Part shown: positions 23,144 to 31,067 of the stretch, in pieces | Position numbering within the stretch: position 1 is the first letter of the stretch | Layout of the letters: every line of letters starts with the position of its first letter | DNA from: Desulfobulbaceae bacterium | GTDB lineage: Bacteria > Desulfobacterota > Desulfobulbia > Desulfobulbales > Desulfocapsaceae | Direction of reading: 5' to 3' | Assembly: GCA_027067035.1 (NCBI GenBank) | Contig: JAMOMO010000276.1 | Span: 1 to 34,968, forward strand | Length of the DNA stretch: 34,968 bases | Position numbers and translations under genes: made by a program | Notes under the pieces: generated by a model | The model's database searches: none | Seen by the model: only the letters and a program-made list of their open reading frames with translations | Told to the model about the DNA's origin: nothing

Positions 23144-24091
23144 TTATTCCTGAGTGTCTGTTGAGTGAAGTCGAAGAGTTGTCCTGATCAGCTCTTTTGC
23201 CCGTATCCTCGGGTCATTTTCCATGGATGTTTTCTCCATGGCCTGAAGGAATCGGGGGCGCAGCATCTCCAGTATCCAGTCAAGGGTTTCAGCGTTGAGT
23301 GCCCTGCTGCGGCGCTGCTCCTTCAGGCCACTGTCCAGAAGGTAGCCGTTGAAGCGGTCAACACGTTCCAGCAGCTCTCTGATACCTCTGTTTTCGGAGG
23401 CCACGGTCTCAAGGACTCTGGCAATACCGCTCTCCTCCTCCTTGGCGGAAAATGTCTGCTCCATGTCCATTATCAGGCCACTGGCACCGGGCTGGTCGGA
23501 CTTGTTTACCACCAGAAAGTCGGCCACTTCAAGAAGGCCGGCCTTCATGGCCTGGATGTCATCACCAAAACCGGGGGCCAGAACCATGATGGTGATGTCG
23601 GCCAGCTGGACAATGTCCATTTCCGACTGGCCGACTCCGACGGTCTCAATGAGTATCAGCTCGCATTCCGCGGCGGCCATAATGCGCACTGTGGCACCTG
23701 CCGAGGCGCAGAGGCCGCCGAGACGTCCCCTGGTGGCCATGGATCTGACAACCACGTCAGGATCAAGAGCATGGTCCATCATGCGGATCCGGTCACCCAG
23801 GATGGCACCGCCACTGATGGGGGATGAGGGGTCAACGGCAATGATTCCCACACGTTTTCCGGCGCTGCGCAGGTTTTTGACAATTCCCGAACTTAAGGTG
23901 GATTTACCGGCACCTGGTGGTCCGGTGATTCCCAGCACGACGACTTTCTGAAGTATATCACGGTCAAGGCCTGCCAGAATCGCTGCTGCTCCCTCCCCGT
24001 TGTTCTCCACAACGGAGATGGCTCTGCCGATTGCCCGTGGATCATGGCTTTTCAGCCCGGAAAGCAGCTGTTCACTTGTTGGAACTGTCAT
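23144..24091 (-). CDS. meaB: MeaB/ArgK-type G-protein chaperone of methylmalonyl-CoA mutase
   Basis: A 315-residue SIMIBI-class GTPase. Walker A GPPGAGKST is near residues 57-65, the Mg/switch block VDPSSPISGGAILGDRIRM follows, then the catalytic ETVGVGQSE and the guanine-specificity NKSD. MeaB loads adenosylcobalamin and protects the mutase from inactivation (family knowledge). The ATG at 24091 is preferred; a GTG two codons upstream is possible. The gene overlaps the B12 subunit by about 20 nt and precedes the catalytic subunit by 3 nt, so the three are made together. Confidence 0.94.
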   Translation of the reverse strand: MTVPTSEQLLSGLKSHDPRAIGRAISVVENNGEGAAAILAGLDRDILQKVVVLGITGPPGAGKSTLSSGIVKNLRSAGKRVGIIAVDPSSPISGGAILGDRIRMMDHALDPDVVVRSMATRGRLGGLCASAGATVRIMAAAECELILIETVGVGQSEMDIVQLADITIMVLAPGFGDDIQAMKAGLLEVADFLVVNKSDQPGASGLIMDMEQTFSAKEEESGIARVLETVASENRGIRELLERVDRFNGYLLDSGLKEQRRSRALNAETLDWILEMLRPRFLQAMEKTSMENDPRIRAKELIRTTLRLHSTDTQE

Positions 24092-24503
24092 GGTCACGAT
24101 GCCGCTGGCTCGCCTCTATAAAGGAGCTGATAATGGTGTCAGCAGGAGTGCCGGGGGTGAAGATGCCGGTGAGGCCGTTTTCCAGAAGGGTGGCGATATC
24201 TTCATCGGGGATTACACCGCCGCCAAGGACCGGAATATCGGCCCCGCCTCTGGCCTCAAGCTCACTGACCACTTCCGGAAAGAGCCGCAGGTGGGCACCG
24301 GAGAGTGATGAGAGTCCAACCACATCCACATCCTCCTGAATGGCGGTGGCCGCAATCTCTGCAGCGGTTCTGCGGATACCGGTGTAGATCACCTCAAAGC
24401 CCTGATCACGCAGGGCGCGGGCAATGAATTTGGCGCCCCGGTCATGGCCGTCGAGTCCGGGTTTTCCAATGAGTACGCGGTAGGGTGTCTGTTCTGTTGT
24501 CAT
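24072..24503 (-). CDS. Cobalamin-binding subunit of methylmalonyl-CoA mutase
   Basis: A 143-residue B12-binding domain. The DxHxxG motif appears as GLDGHDRGAKF with His20 as the lower axial cobalt ligand. Later GLSSLSGAH and VLGGGVIPDEDI supply the SxL and GG elements. Together with the 547-residue subunit it completes the adenosylcobalamin mutase. The ATG at 24503 is chosen because it gives the family N-terminus (YRVLIGKPGLDGHDRG) and overlaps the csaA stop as ATGA. A longer upstream reading would run into csaA. Confidence 0.95.
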   Translation of the reverse strand: MTTEQTPYRVLIGKPGLDGHDRGAKFIARALRDQGFEVIYTGIRRTAAEIAATAIQEDVDVVGLSSLSGAHLRLFPEVVSELEARGGADIPVLGGGVIPDEDIATLLENGLTGIFTPGTPADTIISSFIEASQRHRDHDSSNK

Positions 24504-24838
24504 GAGAGTGTTAAACCGTTGTCTGTTTCCCTGTCCGGGACTGCCAGTACCACCGAGCCGTCCTGCTGTACAAAGCCGGTGACCAGGCACTCCGAAAGGA
24601 ATGGTCCGATCTGTTTGGGAGGAAAATTAAGCACTGCAATGATCTGTTTCCCGAGCAGCTCTTCTTTTGTATAGAGGTCCGTGATCTGGGCACTTGATTT
24701 TTTGCAGCCGATCGCGGTCCCGAAATCGATGAGCAGCTTCCAGGCGGCTTTACGGGCCTCAGGAAATTCAGAGACTTCAATTATGGTACCGCAGCGCAGC
24801 TCAACCTGTGTAAAATCGTTCCAGCTGATCTCTTTCAT
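24500..24838 (-). CDS. csaA: CsaA-like tRNA-binding-domain protein
   Basis: A 112-residue protein with the tRBD/OB-fold pattern of CsaA: ISWNDFTQVELRCGTIIEVSEFPEARKAAWKLLIDFG, then the characteristic KKSSAQITDLYTKEELLGKQIIAVLNFPPKQIGPFLSECLVTG. CsaA homologues bind tRNA-like ligands and were described as secretion-related chaperones in Bacillus. The start at 24838 fits the family N-terminus. The gene lies 7 nt after sucD and overlaps the B12 subunit by ATGA. There is no obvious reason for it to be in a propionate operon. Confidence 0.9.
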   Translation of the reverse strand: MKEISWNDFTQVELRCGTIIEVSEFPEARKAAWKLLIDFGTAIGCKKSSAQITDLYTKEELLGKQIIAVLNFPPKQIGPFLSECLVTGFVQQDGSVVLAVPDRETDNGLTLS

Positions 24839-24845
24839 CTTCTTC

Positions 24846-25727
24846 TCAGGTAGCTTTTGTGAAAACTTCCCGGCAGAGTCTGCCAAGGCTGCCAAGGCTC
24901 TCACAGACGTGGATACCGTTTTCCCTCATGGCTTTGAGCTTGGCCGCCGCTGTTCCTTTGCCGCCACTGACAATGGCACCGGCGTGGCCCATGCGGCGTC
25001 CGGGAGGGGCGGTGAGGCCTGCAATAAAGCCCACCACCGGTTTGCTCATGTTGGCCTTGATCCAGGCGGATGCCTCTTCTTCGGCACTGCCGCCGATTTC
25101 ACCAACCATGACCACGGCCTCTGTCTCCGGGTCGTCCTGAAAGGCGCGGAGGCAGTCAATGAAATCTGTACCATTTATCGGGTCGCCTCCAATGCCCAGG
25201 CAGGTGGTCTGGCCGAGTCCCTGCCCGGTGAGCTGGTGCACCACTTCGTAGGTGAGGGTCCCGGATCGTGATACCACGCCCACAGGGCCACCCGGAGTAT
25301 GGATCGGTCCCGGCATGATACCTATCTTGCATTCACCAGGGGTGATTATACCGGGACAGTTCGGACCGATGAGCCGGGTGCGGCTGCCCTTCATGGCATT
25401 TTTGACCCGCAGCATGTCCAGCACCGGAATTCCCTCGGTGATACAGACCACAAGATCGAGCCCCGCATCCACTGCCTCAAGGATGGCCTCAGCTGCAAAG
25501 GGTGGTGGCACAACAATCATCGAGGCATTGGCGCCGGTCTCTCTGCATGCTGCAGCCACACTGTTGAAGACCGGAATACCGTTCACACTCTGGCCGCCCT
25601 TTCCGGGTGTGACTCCGGCCACGATAGTGGTGCCGTAGTTCCGGCACTGTTCTGTGTGGAACAGTCCCTCTTTTCCGGTGATTCCCTGGACCAGAACCCT
25701 GGTCTCTCTGTTTACAAAAATGGCCAT
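24846..25727 (-). CDS. sucD: Succinyl-CoA synthetase, alpha subunit
   Basis: A 293-residue SucD. The CoA-binding Rossmann part begins VLVQGITGKEGLFHTEQCRNYGT and continues VTPGKGGQSVNGIPVFNSV and GPNCPGIITPGECKIGIMPG. The phosphohistidine is in MGHAGAIVSGGKGTAAAK. It interconverts succinyl-CoA and succinate with nucleotide phosphorylation. An AAAGGAA Shine-Dalgarno precedes the ATG. The gene is separated from sucC by the GlpQ-like gene, which is unusual because the two are normally adjacent. Confidence 0.96.
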   Translation of the reverse strand: MAIFVNRETRVLVQGITGKEGLFHTEQCRNYGTTIVAGVTPGKGGQSVNGIPVFNSVAAACRETGANASMIVVPPPFAAEAILEAVDAGLDLVVCITEGIPVLDMLRVKNAMKGSRTRLIGPNCPGIITPGECKIGIMPGPIHTPGGPVGVVSRSGTLTYEVVHQLTGQGLGQTTCLGIGGDPINGTDFIDCLRAFQDDPETEAVVMVGEIGGSAEEEASAWIKANMSKPVVGFIAGLTAPPGRRMGHAGAIVSGGKGTAAAKLKAMRENGIHVCESLGSLGRLCREVFTKAT

Positions 25728-25739
25728 TGTCTATTCCTT

Positions 25740-26855
25740 TTATTGAAGGTCTGCCGGGCTTTTGGACTGCAGTGGAGCTTCTGTTTCCTGCTGGAGAGCG
25801 TCGGTTGAGTTCTCCTGACCTGCGGCTCTGTTCTGCAGGTAGAGCAGAGCGTCTTTACAATACCTGGTGAGAACCGCATCAACATCCGCCGTGAAGTAGA
25901 TGAACTCAAGCTCTTCCTCAAAACTGTTGACAAAAGGCAGTCGTGTCAGTGCGTCTTTTTCCACAGAAAAGGCAAATATCATGGTGCCCAGCTGGTGGGC
26001 AGTGGCAGTGAAATCAGCAAGAAGCAGTTCTCCTTCAGGGCTGGCCAGCATCTCTTTGGGCAGGCCGATGGCGGCAACGGAACTGCTCAGTGCCCGAATT
26101 CCCGATCTGCTGAACATCCAGTCATAGTTGTAGCTGACCCATTCACCCCACTCCTCGGTTTTGGTTTCCTGGCCGTCGTTGGAGTCTATTAACTGCACCA
26201 GTTGGACGGTCATGCCTGTTCGCGGCAGGAACTCCTTGCGGATCCGTCGCAGTTCATTGGCGTCATATGAAAAGATGAAGGCATCATTCTGTGTCTCTCC
26301 ATAGCCGAACTGCTGGAGGATACTGAGCAGGGGACGGGTGAGGTCTTTGCCCTCCTTGTGGTGCAGCCACGGTTTTCTCAGCTCAATGGCCACGGTGTTG
26401 TTTTTCTCGTAGTTTTTGTTCAGGGCGGTGATAAAGGCAAGTTCTTCCTCAAGGGTATGGATACGAAAGAGGGAGGAGAGAGCGGGCGGATTTATTGCCG
26501 CCGGATCAAGGAGCCTGAGATTTCGGATCTCCTCCAGGCTGAAATCGAAACTGTAGTAGCGCCCGTCTTCCCTGGCGCGGTCGGGAAAAATATCGCCAAC
26601 GTTGGTGATGTCGGTGATATCTATTGAATCAAGCACCAGTACCTGATCATCGGCACTGAGGACCACATTGAAGGTGATAATCTCCGCATCACCGGCAACG
26701 GCCAGTGCCACTGCGGGCAGACTGTTTTCCATGAGGTAGCCTGACGCACCGCCCCGGGCAATGACTAGTTTTGCTGCCAGCGGCAGGGGAAGAAGCGTCA
26801 GAATGGTCAGGACGACACAGGCGGAGGACAGTTTTGAAAAAGAAAATCGGCGCAT
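25740..26855 (-). CDS. GlpQ-like glycerophosphodiesterase homologue lacking catalytic residues
   Basis: A 371-residue protein with a signal peptide (MRRFSF, hydrophobic core, then PLAA at about residue 28), so periplasmic. It aligns in motif order with periplasmic GlpQ: IARGGASGYLMENSLPA for IAHRGASGYLPEHTLE, then the spaced FPDRAREDGRYYSFDFSLEEI, then LRKPWLHHKEGKD, then GMTVQLVQLID. The catalytic His of HRG is Arg34, the metal pair ExD (EQD) reads TFN at about 61-63, and the second catalytic His (VIHDH) is Leu (VLDSI). Only the later Glu (AIEL) remains. It should therefore not hydrolyse glycerophosphodiesters and may be a binding pseudoenzyme. It lies 13 nt after sucC and 12 nt before sucD. 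The ORF is intact, so it is under selection rather than decaying. Confidence 0.85.
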   Translation of the reverse strand: MRRFSFSKLSSACVVLTILTLLPLPLAAKLVIARGGASGYLMENSLPAVALAVAGDAEIITFNVVLSADDQVLVLDSIDITDITNVGDIFPDRAREDGRYYSFDFSLEEIRNLRLLDPAAINPPALSSLFRIHTLEEELAFITALNKNYEKNNTVAIELRKPWLHHKEGKDLTRPLLSILQQFGYGETQNDAFIFSYDANELRRIRKEFLPRTGMTVQLVQLIDSNDGQETKTEEWGEWVSYNYDWMFSRSGIRALSSSVAAIGLPKEMLASPEGELLLADFTATAHQLGTMIFAFSVEKDALTRLPFVNSFEEELEFIYFTADVDAVLTRYCKDALLYLQNRAAGQENSTDALQQETEAPLQSKSPADLQ

Positions 26856-26868
26856 AATGGTATGATGG

Positions 26869-28020
26869 TTAAATGGCGGCAAGCAGGGATGCCGCATGGC
26901 TGAGATCGGTGGCGTTACTGAGGTTCAGGCCGGAGTCAGCGAGAATCTTCCGCCCCTCTTCGACGTTTGTTCCTTCCATCCGGACAACCACTGGAAGTGA
27001 GAGGCCTGTCTTTTTTGCAGCGGCAACAACCCCTTCAGCAAGAATGTCACAGCGGAGAATTCCTCCGAATATGTTGATGAAAATACCGCGCACATTGGGA
27101 TCCTGAAGGATAATGCGGAAGCCGCTTTCCACCATTTCAGCACTGGCTCCACCTCCCACATCGAGGAAGTTGGCGGGTTCCACTCCTGCCTGTTTAATAA
27201 GGTCCATGGTGGCCATGGCCAGACCTGCACCGTTGACCATGCTGCCGATGCTCCCGTTGAGACGGATGTAGTTCAGACCATGACTGGCGGCTGCCGCCTC
27301 CAGAGGATCTTCCTCGTCGCTGTCATGCATGGCCACGATATCCGGATGACGGAAAAGGGCGTTGGAGTCGATGTCCACTTTGGCATCGAGTGCAAGGATC
27401 TCCCCGTCTCCCGTCACCACCAGGGGGTTTATTTCAAGCAGTGAGCAGTCATAGTGCAGAAACAGTGCAAAGAGTTTTCTGAGAATCTGCGCAAATGATT
27501 TTGCGGTATCCCCTGTGAGCTCAAGGCCGCCTGTGAGTGCACGCAGCTGGTAGCCCTGCAGGCCCAGAAGCGGGTTGATACGCTGTTTGAGAATCCGTTC
27601 CGGAGTGTTCTCTGCAACCGTTTCAATGTCCATGCCACCATCCTGGCTTGCTATAATCACGATGGCGGCATGTTCCCTGTCAATCAGCATGGAGAGATAG
27701 AGTTCCCTTGATATGTCGACACCCTGCTCAATGAGTATGGTGTTGACCCTGGTCCCGGCCTCTCCTGTCTGTCTGGTGACAAGCTGCATGCCAAGGATCC
27801 TCCCGGCTGCATCCCGCGCGGCTTCAGCGGTGCGGGCAAGGCTTACCCCGCCGCCTTTTCCACGGCCACCGGCAAGAATCTGGGCCTTTACGGCAACCGG
27901 CATCTGCATTTTGGCGATTGTATCTGAAATCTCGGCAGCTGTTCTGCAGACAGCTCCCTGCGGGACAGGGATTTCTGCTTTGCGAAACAGCTCTTTGGCC
28001 TGGTATTCGTGGATTTTCAT
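26869..28020 (-). CDS. sucC: Succinyl-CoA synthetase, beta subunit
   Basis: A 383-residue SucC with the ATP-grasp N-terminus (MKIHEYQAKELFRKAEIPVPQG), KAQILAGGRGKGGGVSLA and the C-terminal ligase part (INIFGGILRCDILAEGV and VVRMEGTNVEEGRKIL). It makes or uses ATP/GTP with SucD. It follows prpE by 42 nt. Length and motifs are normal. Confidence 0.96.
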   Translation of the reverse strand: MKIHEYQAKELFRKAEIPVPQGAVCRTAAEISDTIAKMQMPVAVKAQILAGGRGKGGGVSLARTAEAARDAAGRILGMQLVTRQTGEAGTRVNTILIEQGVDISRELYLSMLIDREHAAIVIIASQDGGMDIETVAENTPERILKQRINPLLGLQGYQLRALTGGLELTGDTAKSFAQILRKLFALFLHYDCSLLEINPLVVTGDGEILALDAKVDIDSNALFRHPDIVAMHDSDEEDPLEAAAASHGLNYIRLNGSIGSMVNGAGLAMATMDLIKQAGVEPANFLDVGGGASAEMVESGFRIILQDPNVRGIFINIFGGILRCDILAEGVVAAAKKTGLSLPVVVRMEGTNVEEGRKILADSGLNLSNATDLSHAASLLAAI

Positions 28021-28062
28021 CGGGGTTTTTCTTCCATGATCAGAGGTGACGGGCTGGACGTC

Positions 28063-29958
28063 CTATTTTTTCGGGTAGCCCATGACTTCAAGGGTTGAGG
28101 TTATCTCCTCAAGGCTTGTCGGGTCGTCAATGGTGGATGGCATGCGATACTCCTTGCCATTGGCAATGGAGCGCATGGTGCCACGCAGAATCTTTCCGGA
28201 TCGGGTCTTGGGCAGGCGGTCCACCACAGAGGTCTCGCGGAGACAGGCAATGGGTCCTATCTCTTCGCGAACCATCCTGACCAGATCCTTCTGAATATCT
28301 TCCGCAGTCCGTTCAACGCCCTCTTTAAGTACAAAAAGGCCTAAGGGGAGCTGACCTTTCAGCTGGTCGTCGGTGCCGATTACGGCACATTCAGCGACAT
28401 CGGGATGGGTTGCAATGACCTCTTCCATGGCACCCGTTGAAAGCCGGTGTCCTGCAATATTGATCACATCATCCATGCGTCCCATTACAAAGACATAACC
28501 ATCTTTGTCGATATAGCCACCGTCACTGGTTTCATAAAAACCGGGGAAGGTGGTCATGTAGGATGATTTGAATCGCTCTTCGTTTCGCCACAGGGCAGCC
28601 AGAGTGCCCGGAGGCAGGGGAAGTTTTATGACGATGTTGCCCTCTTTTCCGGCTTCCAGCTCTTCACCTGCATCGTTCACTATGCGGACGTCATAGCCGG
28701 GAACAGGGAGGGTGGGGGATCCGGCTTTGACCTCTTTTTCTTCAATGCCGCGGCAGTTGGCAACAATGGCCCAGCCGGTCTCTGTCTGCCACCAGTGGTC
28801 GATGACCGGAACCTTGAGAAGATCAGATGCCCAGTGGTAGGTGTCGGGGTCCAGGCGTTCTCCTGCAAGATAGAGGGCTTCAAAGGAGCTCATGTCATAC
28901 TGCTGCAGCAGGGCTCCGGTGGGGTCCATCTTTTTTATGGCCCGGAAGGCGGTGGGTGCGGTGAAGAGCACCTTGACCTTGTGTTCTGAAATGACGCGCC
29001 AGAAGGCACCTGCATCGGGAGTGCCGATGGGTTTTCCTTCGTAAATGATGGTGGTGGCTCCTTTTAACAGCGGCCCGTAAATAATATACGAATGTCCAAC
29101 CACCCAGCCCACATCGGAGGCTGACCAGAAGACATCTCCAGGGTCGATGTTGTAGATGTTTTTCATGGACCAGTGGATGGCCACCGCATGGCCGCCATTG
29201 TCCCGCATTACTCCTTTGGGCATTCCGGTGGTTCCGGACGTGTAGAGGATGTACAGGGGGTCGGTGGCTGCAACGGCAACACAGTCGGCGGGCTCACTTG
29301 CGGAAGCGAGCTCTTCCCAGTCCAGATCCCTGCCCTCCTCCATCTCTGCAGTTATCACATCGCGCTGATAAATAATACATTTTTCAGGCTTATGCTCAGA
29401 CTGCTCAATGGCTTTGTCCACCAGCGGTTTGTAGGCAATGATCTTTTTTCCCTCCACGGCTCCCGAGGCGGTGACCAGGACCTTTGGCTGGGCATGGTCA
29501 ATGCGGATGGAGAGTTCACTTGCGGCAAATCCGCCGAAGACCACGGAGTGGATGGCCCCGAGGCGTGCACAGGCGAGCATGGCCACAGCGGCCTCAGGGA
29601 TCATCGGCATGTAAATGATAACCGTGTCGCCCTTGCTGACCCCCTGGCTTTTCAGGGCACCGGCAAAGCGGGCCACGCTGTCCTGCAGCTCTTTGTAAGA
29701 GATTTTCCGAATGGTGTCGGTGACCGGAGAATCATAGATGATGGCGGTCTGCTCACCACGACCGGCTTCCACATGACGATCGACGGCGTTGTAGCAGGTG
29801 TTCAGCTCAGCTCCACTGAACCAGCGGTAGAAAGGAGGGTTGGAGGCATCGAGAACCTTGTCCCATTTTTTGATCCAGTCGATGCCGTCTGCCGCTTTTG
29901 CCCAGAACTCTTCAGGCTGCTCTATGCTCTGTTGAAATAAGGTGTCGAATTGTCCCAT
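28063..29958 (-). CDS. prpE: Propionyl-CoA synthetase (propionate-CoA ligase)
   Basis: A 631-residue AMP-forming acyl-CoA synthetase of the acetyl/propionyl type. It has the P-loop YTSGTTGMPKGVMRDNGGHAVA, then DVGWVVGHSYIIYGPLL, the A5-type WWQTETGWAI and the catalytic lysine in LPKTRSGKILRG. WWQTETGW followed by the PrpE-like end (KEYRMPSTIDDPTSLEEI) favours PrpE over acetyl-CoA synthetase, where the motif is usually WWQTETGG. It activates propionate for entry into the methylmalonyl-CoA route. A clear GAGAGGGAG Shine-Dalgarno precedes the ATG. It lies 78 nt after the tetR gene. Confidence 0.93.
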   Translation of the reverse strand: MGQFDTLFQQSIEQPEEFWAKAADGIDWIKKWDKVLDASNPPFYRWFSGAELNTCYNAVDRHVEAGRGEQTAIIYDSPVTDTIRKISYKELQDSVARFAGALKSQGVSKGDTVIIYMPMIPEAAVAMLACARLGAIHSVVFGGFAASELSIRIDHAQPKVLVTASGAVEGKKIIAYKPLVDKAIEQSEHKPEKCIIYQRDVITAEMEEGRDLDWEELASASEPADCVAVAATDPLYILYTSGTTGMPKGVMRDNGGHAVAIHWSMKNIYNIDPGDVFWSASDVGWVVGHSYIIYGPLLKGATTIIYEGKPIGTPDAGAFWRVISEHKVKVLFTAPTAFRAIKKMDPTGALLQQYDMSSFEALYLAGERLDPDTYHWASDLLKVPVIDHWWQTETGWAIVANCRGIEEKEVKAGSPTLPVPGYDVRIVNDAGEELEAGKEGNIVIKLPLPPGTLAALWRNEERFKSSYMTTFPGFYETSDGGYIDKDGYVFVMGRMDDVINIAGHRLSTGAMEEVIATHPDVAECAVIGTDDQLKGQLPLGLFVLKEGVERTAEDIQKDLVRMVREEIGPIACLRETSVVDRLPKTRSGKILRGTMRSIANGKEYRMPSTIDDPTSLEEITSTLEVMGYPKK

Positions 29959-30036
29959 GGTCTCCCTCTCTAAAAGTTGCTGTGTGAAAATATGTATTTG
30001 TTTGCTGGCAAGAGTATGCTGTTTGAGGATTCTGAA

Positions 30037-30654
30037 TTATTTGTCAGGGGTTACGATGCCGCGCCATATCATTTCAAACATAAGATCCGTCTGGCCGGAA
30101 AGGCTGTCTTTCTGTCCCCTTTGTACCCACATGATAAAACTTCGCTGGACAAAACCGAGCATGAAATCAAGGAGAATTCGAGTATCGATCTCCGGGTTCA
30201 GGGTTCCCTCCTCCTGTCCCTGACGCAGGACATCCATGAGAAGGTTGAACATTCTGCGCTGCTCAAAACTTTCATCACTCATCCATGTTTTCATGGGGAG
30301 GGTGAGGAAAATAATTTTTGCAAATTCATTATGCTTCTCATAGTAATCGAGCTGCAGCCAGAAGATTTTTCTGAGTTTTTCTTTCAGATCAGCCATGCCC
30401 TGGAGGTGGTCGATGATCCGGTCGGTGAGTCTTCCCATCCAGATATCCACAAAGGCAAAGACCAGCTGTTCCTTGTTGCCGTAGTGCTTATATATTGTGG
30501 CAAAACTGACCCCTGCTTTTTTTGCGATATCTCTGATGCCGACGGCATGGAAATCAGATTTTGAAAAGACTTCAAGAATGGTGTTTCCAAGGCGTGCGTG
30601 AAAGTCCAGTTTCTTCGTCGGCTCAAGGGGGTATCGGCTGCTGTTGTCTTTCAT
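30037..30654 (-). CDS. TetR/AcrR-family transcriptional regulator
   Basis: A 205-residue regulator with an N-terminal TetR helix-turn-helix (ILEVFSKSDFHAVGIRDIAKKAGVSFATIYKHYGNKEQL) and an all-helical ligand domain. The ATG at 30654 is chosen because the HTH then lies about 25 residues in, as usual, and a CAGGA-type site precedes it. A longer reading from 30852 would add 66 residues of non-family sequence. It is the first gene of the propionate operon, suggesting autoregulated control responding to an acyl-CoA or short-chain fatty acid (inference). Confidence 0.9.
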   Translation of the reverse strand: MKDNSSRYPLEPTKKLDFHARLGNTILEVFSKSDFHAVGIRDIAKKAGVSFATIYKHYGNKEQLVFAFVDIWMGRLTDRIIDHLQGMADLKEKLRKIFWLQLDYYEKHNEFAKIIFLTLPMKTWMSDESFEQRRMFNLLMDVLRQGQEEGTLNPEIDTRILLDFMLGFVQRSFIMWVQRGQKDSLSGQTDLMFEMIWRGIVTPDK

Positions 30655-30745
30655 ATGGTCCTGCTGTTTGTTGTCACTTGTTATCCTCGCTATCCCTTTA
30701 TAATGATGCTGGAAGAAACGGTAAAAACGAAAAATGGCACCAACG

Positions 30746-30794
30746 GGTAACAATATTACATTGATGTATACCGTATGGTTTGAAACAAAGTCAA
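30746..30794 (-). promoter_or_regulatory. Candidate promoter and operator of the tetR-led propionate operon
   Basis: On the minus strand TTGACT (30794-30789) is followed after 18 nt by TATACA (30770-30765), five- and four-of-six matches. The downstream half overlaps an imperfect 27-bp palindrome (30746-30772: GGTAACAAT...ATGTATACC) and a perfect short one, ATACCGTAT (30768-30776). A palindrome over the -10 region is where a TetR-type repressor would bind. The site is about 110 nt upstream of the tetR start. Confidence 0.45.
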
Positions 30795-30972
30795 GGGAAA
30801 CTTTCCGGCGGATATCCTGCTGCAGGCGTCCTCTTGAGAATGAGTGGCGCATGTCTGTGCATTGATGCAGATTGCAGATGATGCCGGGATATTTGATGGA
30901 TATGCGCTCATGTTTTGTGGCCGTCGGGAAGCATTTGCAATTAAAATTGGGATACTGAATAAAATTTTGATA

Positions 30973-30981
30973 TGCTATAAT
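30973..30981 (+). promoter_or_regulatory. Extended -10 promoter element for the GGDEF-HDOD operon
   Basis: TGCTATAAT (30973-30981) is a perfect TG-N-TATAAT extended -10. No good -35 hexamer is present at 16-18 nt, which extended -10 promoters tolerate. It lies 87 nt upstream of the chosen start at 31068. Confidence 0.55.
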
Positions 30982-31067
30982 CTGGTGAAGAGGAAGTAAT
31001 CCGGCAGAGGGAGAGAAGGGGAATTTTCTGAAAAGAATCAGTTCTGTTGAGCTGTGATACCAAGTCT

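Larger units (their letters stand above)
30655..31067. other. Divergent intergenic region between tetR and the GGDEF gene
   Basis: This 413-nt spacer contains the candidate minus-strand promoter/operator at 30746-30794 and the plus-strand extended -10 element at 30973-30981. A purine-rich AGAGGGAGAGAAGGGG run lies at about 31006-31020, 50 nt before the GGDEF start and too far to be its ribosome site. No additional gene is supported. Confidence 0.5.

Noticed and set aside
29173..29940. Long plus-strand open frame opposite prpE
   Set aside because: It is antisense to strongly conserved PrpE motifs; the translation is His/Gly-rich without any domain.
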